Below, piece by piece: positions 16,156-24,050 of a DNA stretch of 64,000 bases. The notes below the pieces were generated by a model, which searched no databases, was not told the DNA's origin, and saw only the letters and a program-made list of their open reading frames with translations. The stretch's first letter is position 1; each line of letters starts with the position of its first letter. This stretch comes from Deltaproteobacteria bacterium (GTDB lineage: Bacteria; Acidobacteriota; Thermoanaerobaculia; Multivoradales; JAHZIX01), in assembly GCA_022601195.1 (NCBI GenBank), contig JAHZIX010000028.1:1-64000 (forward strand), given 5' to 3'. A program made the translations under genes and the position numbers.

Positions 16156-17484
16156 TTAGGGGACAGTAACGGTCCAGGCTGAAGTGTTGCCGGACTCGAA
16201 GCCATCCGTAAAGATGTCGGGGTCCGCTCCACCGGGGCCCATGGTATCCGCGGTCATGAAAGTGGGAGTACCGTCCCGGAATAGGTGGAGGCGCACTTTG
16301 GTCATCGCCGGAGGTTCGTTGGCCGTGAACCAGAAGTTATACATGGTGCCCCAACGTAGGGCGTTGGCGTTGGCATTTGCGGTAAAGGTGTCCGTCATCC
16401 AAGAGACGGTTCCCCCAGAAAAGGTTCCGGGCCAGTCGGTGGTGTCCCAGGGCTCTCCGGAATGATGATCGACATCCCGAAAGCCAATATCGGTAACGGT
16501 GACAGAAGGGTCCACCGGCACGGAGAAGAGGCGGCCACTGCGATGGGAGTTGAGGTTGTGGACCGCATACTCATAGCGCCAGGTGCCGTCGAGGTTGTCC
16601 ACGACCTTGGTGGCGAGAGTAAATCGACCATCGCTGGGAACATCCATGGTGTCGATTTCGACGGTTGGGTCGGTATCGGGCCAGGCGAGGATCGCTGGGC
16701 GTTCCCGCTGGGTCGAACCCACCGTGTTTAGATTGAGACCGGCGGAGACCGTCACTTCTCGATACGAGGCGTTGTTGAGGCCGTTGCCCGCGGCGGCATC
16801 GTCGCTAGCGATGTAGTGGCCTTCGATGAAGTACAGAGCACCCGCGTTCATCGCTGGGGTGACGTCATCTACATGAACTTGCAGCCGCTTGTATACCGCA
16901 TTGCCGGTCTGGCCCTGGTCGGTGAAGGGGTAGGAGAAGATGCCAGTGGTGGCGTTGACTTCGAAGCGGGGGCCGAGGCCTGATTGGCTACCGTTGAGAC
17001 CGGAAGAGTAGGGGTCGGAGCAACCGACCCCGAGACGGGTACCGGTTCCCGGTGGGATACAGCCAAGGCCGCAGGCGTCCCCGGCCAGGGCCAAGAATCC
17101 GTGCTTCAGCCAGCTCATACCAATCTGCTCGAGGCGGTCGTTCTTGAGGCGGTAGAGGTTCTGTCCGATCACCGGGTGGTTGTTGTTGTTGGCTTCCCAA
17201 CGTAGCTCGGCATCTCCCTTGTTGCAGGAAGTTGTGCCAACGGAATAGGAGACGATGTTTCCGACTTGTCCGAAGCTACTGGTACCGGGCAACACGCCTA
17301 CGATGACATCCGGCCCGATGGGCCCGCCGGTGAGCTCGGAGCTCTCCAGGTCATCTGCGGTGACCAAGGGAGTTATTTTGCTGTCGGAAGCTTGAACGCC
17401 AACCGTGATGAGGAGGGCGAAAGAAAACACGAGGGCGGTCATGAGAGTGCTACGCCAGGGGGGGCTAGCTTGAAAATCGGTCAT
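16156..17484 (-). CDS. secreted protein with FESG-type C-terminal tag
   Basis: A 442-residue exported protein. The N-terminus has a short polar stretch and a signal (about 14-32, ending VGVQAS). The body contains many aromatic beta-strand motifs, an eight-Cys region near 85-160 and a repeated-strand part (LDGTWRYEYAVHNLNSHRSG). I recognise no enzyme motif. The last 18 residues are DGFESGNTSAWTVTVP preceded by FT, which matches the C-terminus of three other secreted proteins in the window. AGGAGAAGG lies just before the ATG. Tag-directed sorting is an inference. Confidence 0.75.
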   Translation of the reverse strand: MTDFQASPPWRSTLMTALVFSFALLITVGVQASDSKITPLVTADDLESSELTGGPIGPDVIVGVLPGTSSFGQVGNIVSYSVGTTSCNKGDAELRWEANNNNHPVIGQNLYRLKNDRLEQIGMSWLKHGFLALAGDACGLGCIPPGTGTRLGVGCSDPYSSGLNGSQSGLGPRFEVNATTGIFSYPFTDQGQTGNAVYKRLQVHVDDVTPAMNAGALYFIEGHYIASDDAAAGNGLNNASYREVTVSAGLNLNTVGSTQRERPAILAWPDTDPTVEIDTMDVPSDGRFTLATKVVDNLDGTWRYEYAVHNLNSHRSGRLFSVPVDPSVTVTDIGFRDVDHHSGEPWDTTDWPGTFSGGTVSWMTDTFTANANANALRWGTMYNFWFTANEPPAMTKVRLHLFRDGTPTFMTADTMGPGGADPDIFTDGFESGNTSAWTVTVP

Positions 17485-17647
17485 GTTCCTTCTCCTGTGA
17501 GGCGAGTCGCCGCTATCCGGAAGGTGCCGGATTTGCGCACGAAAGATAAGGGAAAGTCGGTGGACTCAATGAAAACTCTACAAATGGGGCACAAGTATAC
17601 CGTGAGTCTGACCCAAGAGTCGGAGCGCGAAGCCCAGCTTCGTTTCC

Positions 17648-19090
17648 CTAGGTGGCGCTAGCCCTGTCGCTCGTCGTAGCGACGGTCTTCTTCCAGGCGA
17701 ATCGGCGGTAGTGATGCCGAAACTGATGGTAGGAAAGGCCGAGAATCCGGGCTGCCTCGGCTTGGTTGCCGCTGGCACTCTCTAGGGCTTCTTCGAGAAG
17801 CGTCCGCTTCAAATGGGTAACCTGTTCTGAGAACGTGCCGCCGGGTTCTCGCCGCGGCGAGCTCTGGACCAGGCCTAAGTCCTCCGGGGTGATCTCGTTG
17901 GTGGTATCCACGTAGGCGGCTCGCTCGATGATGTTCTTCAGCTCTCGGACGTTGCCAGGAAAGGGGTAGACGCGGAGTGCCTTGAGGGCATGCTGGGAGA
18001 GCCGTTTGCCCTGAAAGGTTGGGATTTCCTTCATGAAGCGGCTGAGGAATTCTCGGGCTAGGAGATCGACATCGCCCTGGCGTTTGCGCAATGGGGGCAC
18101 CGAGATGATCTCGAAAGCGAGGCGATCGTAGAGATCGCGCAGGAACTCACCACTTTCCATCTTTTCTTTGAGATCTACATTGGTAGCGGCGATGACTCGC
18201 GCTGTGGTGCGTAGTTCCTGGGAGCCGCCGACACGGGTGTAGAGACCATACTCGACCGTGCGCAGGATCTTTTGCTGAAACGCCAGAGACATATAGCCGA
18301 TCTCGTCCAGGAACAGGCTACCGCCATTGGCTAGCTCGAACTTTCCTGGTCTCTGCTGGTTTGCACCGGTGAAAGAGCCCCGCTCGTGGCCGAAGAGCTC
18401 GCTTTCGAGGAGAGCCTCCGGGAAAGCAGCGCAGTTGACGGCAATGATGGGGCGCGCTGGGTCGTCGAAGGCGGTGTGGATAGCCCGGGCCACCAATTCT
18501 TTGCCGGTTCCCCGTTCGCCGGTGACGAGAACTGGCCGAGGGACGCGGGCTACTTTTCGAATGCGCTCGATGAGGGAGCGAATCTCAGGAGATTCACCGA
18601 AAATCTGATACCGCTCCTGCTCTCGGTCGAAGAGGCGTTGGTTTTCCTCCTGGAGGGTGTGATTCTGCCTTAGAGCGACCACGAGGTTATTAAGCCTGCC
18701 GAGGAGAGTTTCCACTCGAGCCTCGAGGCGATCTCCCAGAACCAGCACATCCGCGGCGCCAGCGGCGAGCAACGTGTTGACGGTATCCACATCGTCACTT
18801 TCCGAAGCCACGATGGTCGGTAGCTCCCGGTATTTCGCTCGGAGACCACGGAAGGCTTCGCGCAGGCTCTCCGGGTCGCCGGCGGGACCGAGATCAAGAA
18901 CCACCAGGTGATAGCCGAATCCCCGGGCCAGGCTGGCTAAGAGCTCTTTGGGCCGGCTTACCTGGTGAATCAGGCAGCCCTGTCCGATCTTGGCTCGAAA
19001 GGCATCGGCCAGGCGGGCGAGGTGTCCATCCGGGTTCTCGAGCATCAGGATCTGGGAAACCAGAGTGTCTCCGGAGCTGTGGGAATTCAT
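17648..19090 (-). CDS. PspF-like sigma-54 activator with receiver-like N-terminus
   Basis: A 480-residue enhancer-binding protein. Residues about 13-135 form a receiver-like domain with a candidate phospho-acceptor in VVLDLG. The AAA+ domain (about 163-390) has Walker A GERGTGKE, GSFTGA (a variant of GAFTGA, the sigma-54 contact loop), Walker B GGSLFLDEIG and the R-finger segment. A Fis-type helix-turn-helix (NQAEAARILGLSYHQFRHHYRRF) ends the protein. The sequence around the Walker A motif (RPVLVTGERGTGKELVARAIH) is closest to PspF. It is divergent from a membrane coiled-coil gene and an SPFH gene, suggesting control of that operon. Confidence 0.88.
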   Translation of the reverse strand: MNSHSSGDTLVSQILMLENPDGHLARLADAFRAKIGQGCLIHQVSRPKELLASLARGFGYHLVVLDLGPAGDPESLREAFRGLRAKYRELPTIVASESDDVDTVNTLLAAGAADVLVLGDRLEARVETLLGRLNNLVVALRQNHTLQEENQRLFDREQERYQIFGESPEIRSLIERIRKVARVPRPVLVTGERGTGKELVARAIHTAFDDPARPIIAVNCAAFPEALLESELFGHERGSFTGANQQRPGKFELANGGSLFLDEIGYMSLAFQQKILRTVEYGLYTRVGGSQELRTTARVIAATNVDLKEKMESGEFLRDLYDRLAFEIISVPPLRKRQGDVDLLAREFLSRFMKEIPTFQGKRLSQHALKALRVYPFPGNVRELKNIIERAAYVDTTNEITPEDLGLVQSSPRREPGGTFSEQVTHLKRTLLEEALESASGNQAEAARILGLSYHQFRHHYRRFAWKKTVATTSDRASAT

Positions 19091-19110
19091 GGAGAGATCC
19101 TAATTGAAGT

Positions 19111-19157
19111 GGTGTTTTTCACCAAGTTTGGCTCTATTTGCGATATTCGAGATCGAA
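19111..19157. promoter_or_regulatory. inverted repeats, possible activator binding sites
   Basis: GGTG-TTTTT-CACC (19111-19123) and TTCGA-GA-TCGAA (19146-19157) lie between the divergent PspF-like gene and the coiled-coil/SPFH operon, 50-100 bp upstream of the putative sigma-54 promoter. That is where enhancer sites for such activators sit. Assignment is inference. Confidence 0.35.
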
Positions 19158-19210
19158 GTGAAATTCTCCTAAGTCATTCTGTGTCAGTGCTATAGGCGGT
19201 TTCTTCTGGG

Positions 19211-19226
19211 TGGCGTGGATCTTGAA
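19211..19226 (+). promoter_or_regulatory. possible sigma-54 promoter (-24/-12)
   Basis: TGGCGTG-N4-TTGAA resembles the sigma-54 consensus TGGCACG-N4-TTGCA with the correct GG-N10 spacing, but GA replaces GC at -12. Transcription would begin near 19238, about 50 bases before the coiled-coil gene. Confidence 0.4.
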
Positions 19227-19287
19227 ACATTCCTGGGGAAACGGGCACGACAGAACGCCGGGCCCGGTTGCCGAAAGGAGGGCGTCG

Positions 19288-19638
19288 ATGTTTGCACAAC
19301 TCTTGATCACATCCATCCTAGTACTCGGTCTCGCTGAGGGGATGAGCCGATGGCTGCTGGGGAGATCTCTGTGGGCCTTTGTCGAGGAGGCTCTTTCGGA
19401 TTCTCAAGAGAAGAAATCGAGCCCATCAGCGGAGGCGAGCCTCGAAGCGTTGGTGCAGGAACGGCGAGAGGCGTTGGCGGCGGCACGGCGTCAGGTACGG
19501 CTCGCCCACCGGGCTGCATCGGTCACCGATGACCTATCCGCTAGCACCGATGACCTGATGGACGCTGAGGAGAGACTGGCCGCGGCGGAAAGGCGCTTGG
19601 TCGCTGAGCTCGAAGACGAAACTCGAGTGTTGGGCTAG
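19288..19638 (+). CDS. small membrane-anchored coiled-coil protein next to SPFH gene
   Basis: A 116-residue protein; the ATG at 19288 has AAGGAGG seven bases before it. One hydrophobic segment (about 3-20) is followed by an almost entirely charged helical region from about 40 to 112, rich in Ala, Glu and Arg with heptad-like spacing (EALVQERREALAAARRQV, MDAEERLAAAERRLVAELED). It has the shape of a membrane-tethered coiled coil. I recognise no named family. It is the first gene of a two-gene unit with the SPFH protein 81 bp downstream, opposite the PspF-like activator. Confidence 0.7.
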   Translation: MFAQLLITSILVLGLAEGMSRWLLGRSLWAFVEEALSDSQEKKSSPSAEASLEALVQERREALAAARRQVRLAHRAASVTDDLSASTDDLMDAEERLAAAERRLVAELEDETRVLG

Positions 19639-19719
19639 TCCCCCGGGGCAGATGGACCGTAAGAAGTCAGCCCATTTGGGGCGGACCCATTTCAAATTCG
19701 CGAGACAGGAGTACGAATC

Positions 19720-20967
19720 ATGAAGAACACCGACCGGAGTCCCTTTGCGGCTGTGGCAAGCGCTATCAAGAAGCTCAGGTTCGTTTTTGCTCTGGGGGCC
19801 ATCCTCATCCTGGCCCTCTCCCTAGGGGGGAGGGTGGTGGAGACGGTGCAGAATGGTACCTACCAGATCAAACAGGCCGCCGTGACCGGGCATATGTCCG
19901 CCAAGATGGAGCCAGGTTTGTGGTTCCAAAACTTCGGTGACATCAAGACCTGGAACAAAGCTGAGACCTTCTACTTCACTGCCGATGCCGGCGAAGGTGA
20001 AAAGTTCGATCAAAGTATCGAAGTGCGGTTCAACGATGGCTCCCTCTGTAACATCTCGGGAACGATGAGAATCATCCTCCCGACTTCAGACAGAGAAGCG
20101 ATCTCATTGATGACCGACTACAGCTATCGGGACTACACGGAGCTGGAGCGCAAGCTGGTGCTTCCGGTGGTTCGGAACGCTCTACGGCTGACCTCCAACC
20201 TGATGTCAGCGCGAGAGTCCTATTCAGAACAGCGGACAGATTTCATCTTTTGGGCTTGGGACCAGATTCAGAATGGTCTCTATGAGACGACGGAAGAGAC
20301 CCGTCGAGTCCTCGATCCAGTTTCCGGGGAAGAGGTCACCAAGACCTTCAAGATCATCGAAGAGGACGCTACCGGATCGCCCATTCACCAGCGAAACCCA
20401 TTGGAAGGCCTAGGGATCAAGCTGGCCAATTTCGAGATCAAGGAATTTGTCTACACCGAGAAGGTTCAGGCGCAAATCGCCACCCAGCAAGAAGCCCTCA
20501 TGGCGGTCGCCACGGCTCGCGCCCAGGCTCAGCAAGCGGAGCAGGACGCATTGACTCGGGAAGCGAAGGGTAAAGCCCAGGTCATGCTGGCGAAGTATCA
20601 GGAGGAAGAATCGAAGATTCGTGCGGTGGTCAAGGCAGAACAGGCTCTAGAAGTCTCTCGCCTGGAAAAGGACGCTGCCGAAATGCAGAAGGAGAAAGAG
20701 ATTCTGCTCGGGCAGGGTGAAGCGGAGCGCAAGCGCTTGGTCTTGGCAGCAGACGGTGCCCTGGCTCAGAAACTGGCTGCCATGATGCGCATCAACGAGC
20801 AGTGGGCCAATGCTTATGCCCAGCGACAGGTTCCTTCTCTGGTCATGGGAGGTGGAGAAGTTGGGGGTAGCGATAAAGCCACAACGGACTTCGCTCAGAT
20901 GATGCAACTCCTGGTCGCCGGTCAGATGGGCTTGGATCTCAACATTCCCAGCGAGTCAGGTCGGTAG
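19720..20967 (+). CDS. SPFH/band-7 (prohibitin-like) membrane protein
   Basis: A 415-residue protein with one N-terminal membrane helix (about 22-42) and an SPFH domain (about 45-240; VQNGTYQIKQAAVTG start). A long Ala/Glu-rich coiled coil follows (about 255-345; TARAQAQQAEQDALTREAKGKA type), then a Gly/Met-rich tail. SPFH proteins form ring-like membrane scaffolds that organise or protect membrane proteins. AGGAG precedes the ATG by eight bases. Its pairing with a PspF-like activator and a membrane coiled-coil protein points to an envelope-stress role, which is inference. Confidence 0.88.
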   Translation: MKNTDRSPFAAVASAIKKLRFVFALGAILILALSLGGRVVETVQNGTYQIKQAAVTGHMSAKMEPGLWFQNFGDIKTWNKAETFYFTADAGEGEKFDQSIEVRFNDGSLCNISGTMRIILPTSDREAISLMTDYSYRDYTELERKLVLPVVRNALRLTSNLMSARESYSEQRTDFIFWAWDQIQNGLYETTEETRRVLDPVSGEEVTKTFKIIEEDATGSPIHQRNPLEGLGIKLANFEIKEFVYTEKVQAQIATQQEALMAVATARAQAQQAEQDALTREAKGKAQVMLAKYQEEESKIRAVVKAEQALEVSRLEKDAAEMQKEKEILLGQGEAERKRLVLAADGALAQKLAAMMRINEQWANAYAQRQVPSLVMGGGEVGGSDKATTDFAQMMQLLVAGQMGLDLNIPSESGR

Positions 20968-21189
20968 AAGCGCCCGATAAGGCGGCAGTGGCCTCGTCGG
21001 GAGAGGTATCGGTTCAAAGGGTGAGTACCAAGCACACCCTTTGAACCCTTTGGCGGGCCGGGTATCTGTCTGGGCAGTGGAGGTGGCCTCCAGAGGGCTT
21101 CTTGAGGGCGTTCCTGCGGTCTTCCTCAGGGCTCTGGCTCGTCGGAGGGACGTAGGCGGCAAGACCCGATAGAATCGGCCTTGCCCAGT

Positions 21190-21234
21190 GAGTCCAACGA
21201 GTCCAACGAGTCCAACGAGTCCAACGAGTCCAAT
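21190..21234. repeat. 9-bp tandem repeat, 5 copies
   Basis: GAGTCCAAC is repeated four times, followed by GAGTCCAAT, ending 39 bases before the start of the SGNH-TPR gene. The region is non-coding on the plus strand. Confidence 0.95.
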
Positions 21235-21272
21235 TCAGGCAGCACCCGCCTCGAAGAATCTTTGGAAAACCC

Positions 21273-23723
21273 TTGAACGACACGCAAAAGAAATGGCTTC
21301 TCATCGTCTTCGGCCTGCTCCTCGCAGTTGGCTCGGTGGCTCTCCTCGAGGGAGCCTTAGCTCTCCTCAATGTGGGAGATGATTGGCTCCATGACGATCC
21401 CTTCGTGGGATTTGCTCCCGGGAGCTCCCTTTTCGAAGCAAAGACTTCATCTTCCGGGAAAGAGATCTGGGCGACTCGGCCTCAGAAACTAGCCTTTTTT
21501 AACCATCAGGAGTTTCCTCGGGAGAAGCGCTCCGGAACACTGCGGGTCTTTGCCCTGGGAGGCTCGACTACAGCCGGCCGGCCCTACGATGACCGGACCG
21601 CCTTTTCTCAGTGGCTGCAGCTATTTCTTGCCGAAGCAGATCCGTCCCAGAGTTATGAGGTGATCAACGCCGGAGCTATCTCCTATGCCAGCTACCGCGT
21701 TGCTCTATTGATGAAGGAGCTGGTGCGGTATGAGCCAGACCTCTTCGTCATCTACACCGGCCACAATGAATTTTTGGAGGAGAGGAGCTACTCCGAGATC
21801 ATTCATCAGCCGGAAGTGGTCAAGCGGTTGCGCATGTGGCTCGGGGGCTTTCGGGTCGCTGCTCTGGCTCGGCGTGGCCTGCGCGCCGCGACGGGTGGGG
21901 AAGAGGCCGTGAAGGTCGCCCTGGAAGCTGAGGTCAATACCCGTCTCGACTCTTGGACCGGTCTCGATCTCTACCACCGAGACGAAGAGTTAGAGCAGTC
22001 CATCGAAGAGCATTTCTCTTTCAATCTGGAACGGATGGTGGCTTTGGCTAGGGGAGCCGGAGCTGACCTTATCTTCGTCGAGCCAGTGGCCAATCTGAAG
22101 GATTTTTCTCCCTTCAAATCGGAGCACCAGACCCCCTGGACCGGTGAGTTGGAGATCGCCTTCGAGAGAGAGCTCGACCAGGCGGCGCAGAGGCTTTCGG
22201 GCGGGGATATCGCCGCGGCCCTGGGGCACTTGGATGCGGCCCAAGCTCTAGATCCGTTGTTCGCCGAAGTCCATTTCAGACGGGGCCACACCTTGCTGGC
22301 GCTGGGAGACGAAGAGGCTGCTCGGGAGGCCTTCCTGGCTGCTAAAGAGCTCGATGTCGCCCCCTTGCGAGTGCGGCAGGCATTTATCGACTCTTTACGG
22401 ACCTTGGCTAGCCGGCGTGATCTGCCATTGATTCCTTTACCCGAGGTTCTGGCGAGGGAAGGAGAGCGGCGTTTCGGAGTATCGATTCCCGGAAGGGAAT
22501 TCCTGTTGGATCACGTTCACCCGGATATGGAAACCCACCGCCGCATAGCTGAACTCGTTGTCGAAGCCATGGCCGAACAAGGCTTGGTGAACCTCGGTAG
22601 CCGGTGGACGGAGGAAAACCGGACTGCCGTGTTTGACAGGGTCGTAGCGGCTATCGATCCTCGCTATTCGGCGCAGCGGGATCTCAACCTGGGGAAAGTC
22701 CTCGGCTGGTCCGGGAAGCTCGCCGAGGCGGAGCAGCCTCTGCGTTCCGCGGTCAAAGTACTCGCCGACGAGCCGGATGCGCATTTGAACTTGGGCATCC
22801 TTCTGCAGAAAACGGGACGATGGGAAGAGGCTGCTACGGAGTTACAGAAAGCTGCGACTCTGGACCCGGGCTCGGCTACCGCCCACTTTAACTTGGGGGT
22901 TACCTTCGCCCGTTTGGGTCGTTGGCAAGGGGCCATCGATGCTCTGGAGAAAGCTCTCGACTTGAGACCAGACTTCGGTGAGGCCGCTTATAACCTGGGG
23001 AGTGTCTACCGTCATCAGGGTGATCTAGTGGCGGCACAAGCGGCCTTCGACGCGGCTTTGAAGGCCGACCCGTCGGCTTCTACTCCCTATTTGGGGCTGG
23101 GGCGTCTATTCCAACAGCAGGGCCATTTGAAGAAAGCTGAAGGGGCTTTTCGAGCTGCATTGGAGCGTCTTGGGGGATCCGCCGAAGCGCGCACCGAGCT
23201 AGCCGGAGTCTTGGTGGCTCAGGGGCAAATGGAAGCGGCCCAAGAAGAGCTCCAGGGGGTCCTCTTCGACCACCCTGACTTTGCCGAAGCGCACTACCAT
23301 TTGGGTTTGTTGTGGTCCGGTCAAGGGCGACAGCAGGAAGCGTGGAATTCCTACCAGGAGGCCCTGCGCCTCGACCCGGACCATCCTCGAGCCCACAACA
23401 ACCTAGCCATCCTCCAGGCTGGCCGAGGGGAGTACCAGGAGGCGAGTTTGCACCTGCTCCGCTCTATCGAGCTCGATCCGACCTATGCGGAGGCCTACTT
23501 CAACTTGGGCGTGGTCTACGACAACGCGGGAGCACCTAGAGAAGCTGTCAGAGCGATTCGTCGGGCCCTCGAGCTGGCGCCGGAAGAGCCTCGCTTTCAT
23601 TTGGGCCTCGGGATGCTCCTCTTCGGCCTCGGGGAGTTGGAACAGGCGGCTCCCCACTTGGGTCGCGCCCGGGCCGCAGGATTGGCCTTGCCTCCTCAGG
23701 TAGCGGCTGCCCTAGCTCCCTGA
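21273..23723 (+). CDS. membrane-anchored SGNH hydrolase fused to TPR repeats
   Basis: An 816-residue protein starting at a TTG (21273). A membrane helix (about 8-30) precedes an SGNH/GDSL domain (about 85-430): block I FALGGSTTAG with the likely nucleophile Ser, INAGAISYAS, block III GHNEF, and the late Asp-His pair in LLDHVHPDMETHR. A short TPR-like insert lies at about 300-360. About eight TPR units fill 465-810 (AHLNLGILLQKTGRWEEA pattern). The fusion occurs in Acidobacteriota; its substrate is unknown, with polysaccharide or lipid deacylation as options. The start codon is uncertain because no strong ribosome-binding site precedes it. Confidence 0.85.
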   Translation: MNDTQKKWLLIVFGLLLAVGSVALLEGALALLNVGDDWLHDDPFVGFAPGSSLFEAKTSSSGKEIWATRPQKLAFFNHQEFPREKRSGTLRVFALGGSTTAGRPYDDRTAFSQWLQLFLAEADPSQSYEVINAGAISYASYRVALLMKELVRYEPDLFVIYTGHNEFLEERSYSEIIHQPEVVKRLRMWLGGFRVAALARRGLRAATGGEEAVKVALEAEVNTRLDSWTGLDLYHRDEELEQSIEEHFSFNLERMVALARGAGADLIFVEPVANLKDFSPFKSEHQTPWTGELEIAFERELDQAAQRLSGGDIAAALGHLDAAQALDPLFAEVHFRRGHTLLALGDEEAAREAFLAAKELDVAPLRVRQAFIDSLRTLASRRDLPLIPLPEVLAREGERRFGVSIPGREFLLDHVHPDMETHRRIAELVVEAMAEQGLVNLGSRWTEENRTAVFDRVVAAIDPRYSAQRDLNLGKVLGWSGKLAEAEQPLRSAVKVLADEPDAHLNLGILLQKTGRWEEAATELQKAATLDPGSATAHFNLGVTFARLGRWQGAIDALEKALDLRPDFGEAAYNLGSVYRHQGDLVAAQAAFDAALKADPSASTPYLGLGRLFQQQGHLKKAEGAFRAALERLGGSAEARTELAGVLVAQGQMEAAQEELQGVLFDHPDFAEAHYHLGLLWSGQGRQQEAWNSYQEALRLDPDHPRAHNNLAILQAGRGEYQEASLHLLRSIELDPTYAEAYFNLGVVYDNAGAPREAVRAIRRALELAPEEPRFHLGLGMLLFGLGELEQAAPHLGRARAAGLALPPQVAAALAP

Positions 23724-24050
23724 TCCGAGCCTTCTCCCTCGCCTCTACCTTGATTGAGCTGCCGGTAGATCTCTACCGTGAACTCGCTCCTATGGGGCGA
23801 GGTAGAGAACCCATGCTGGTGACAAGTCTGGCTGCTGGAGGCAAGAGCCCCCAGTCCTAGAGCACGGCACTCCGGCATGTGGTGAACCTTTGGCTGGGTC
23901 CAGTATCTTGCGTCCACTCCTGGCCAAAACGGGCTGCCTCAAAGACAGCGCTCAGTTCCAAAAGCACGGTTACCAAGTGCCCTGTAGACAAGAAAAAGCC
24001 CCGACCGGTGAGGGTCGGGGCTCTTAGGAGCAATTTCTTCTAGAACCGAT
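23724..24050. other. intergenic region between convergent genes
   Basis: This 327-bp spacer lies between the SGNH-TPR gene and the TonB receptor gene, which converge. Apart from the terminator at its right end I see no gene, tRNA or repeat in it. Confidence 0.5.
23991..24022 (-). terminator. intrinsic terminator of the TonB receptor gene
   Basis: AGCCCCGACC (23997-24006) and GGTCGGGGCT (24013-24022) form a perfect ten-pair stem. Read on the minus strand it is followed by TTTTTCTTG. Confidence 0.9.

Noticed and set aside
19123..19140. GG-CTCTATTT-GC near 19130 as a sigma-54 promoter
   Set aside because: The GG to GC spacing is eight instead of ten bases, which inactivates such promoters. The element at 19211 fits the spacing better.
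21190..21234. Regular repeats that could suggest a CRISPR array
   Set aside because: The 9-bp units are directly adjacent with no spacers, and no cas gene is nearby.
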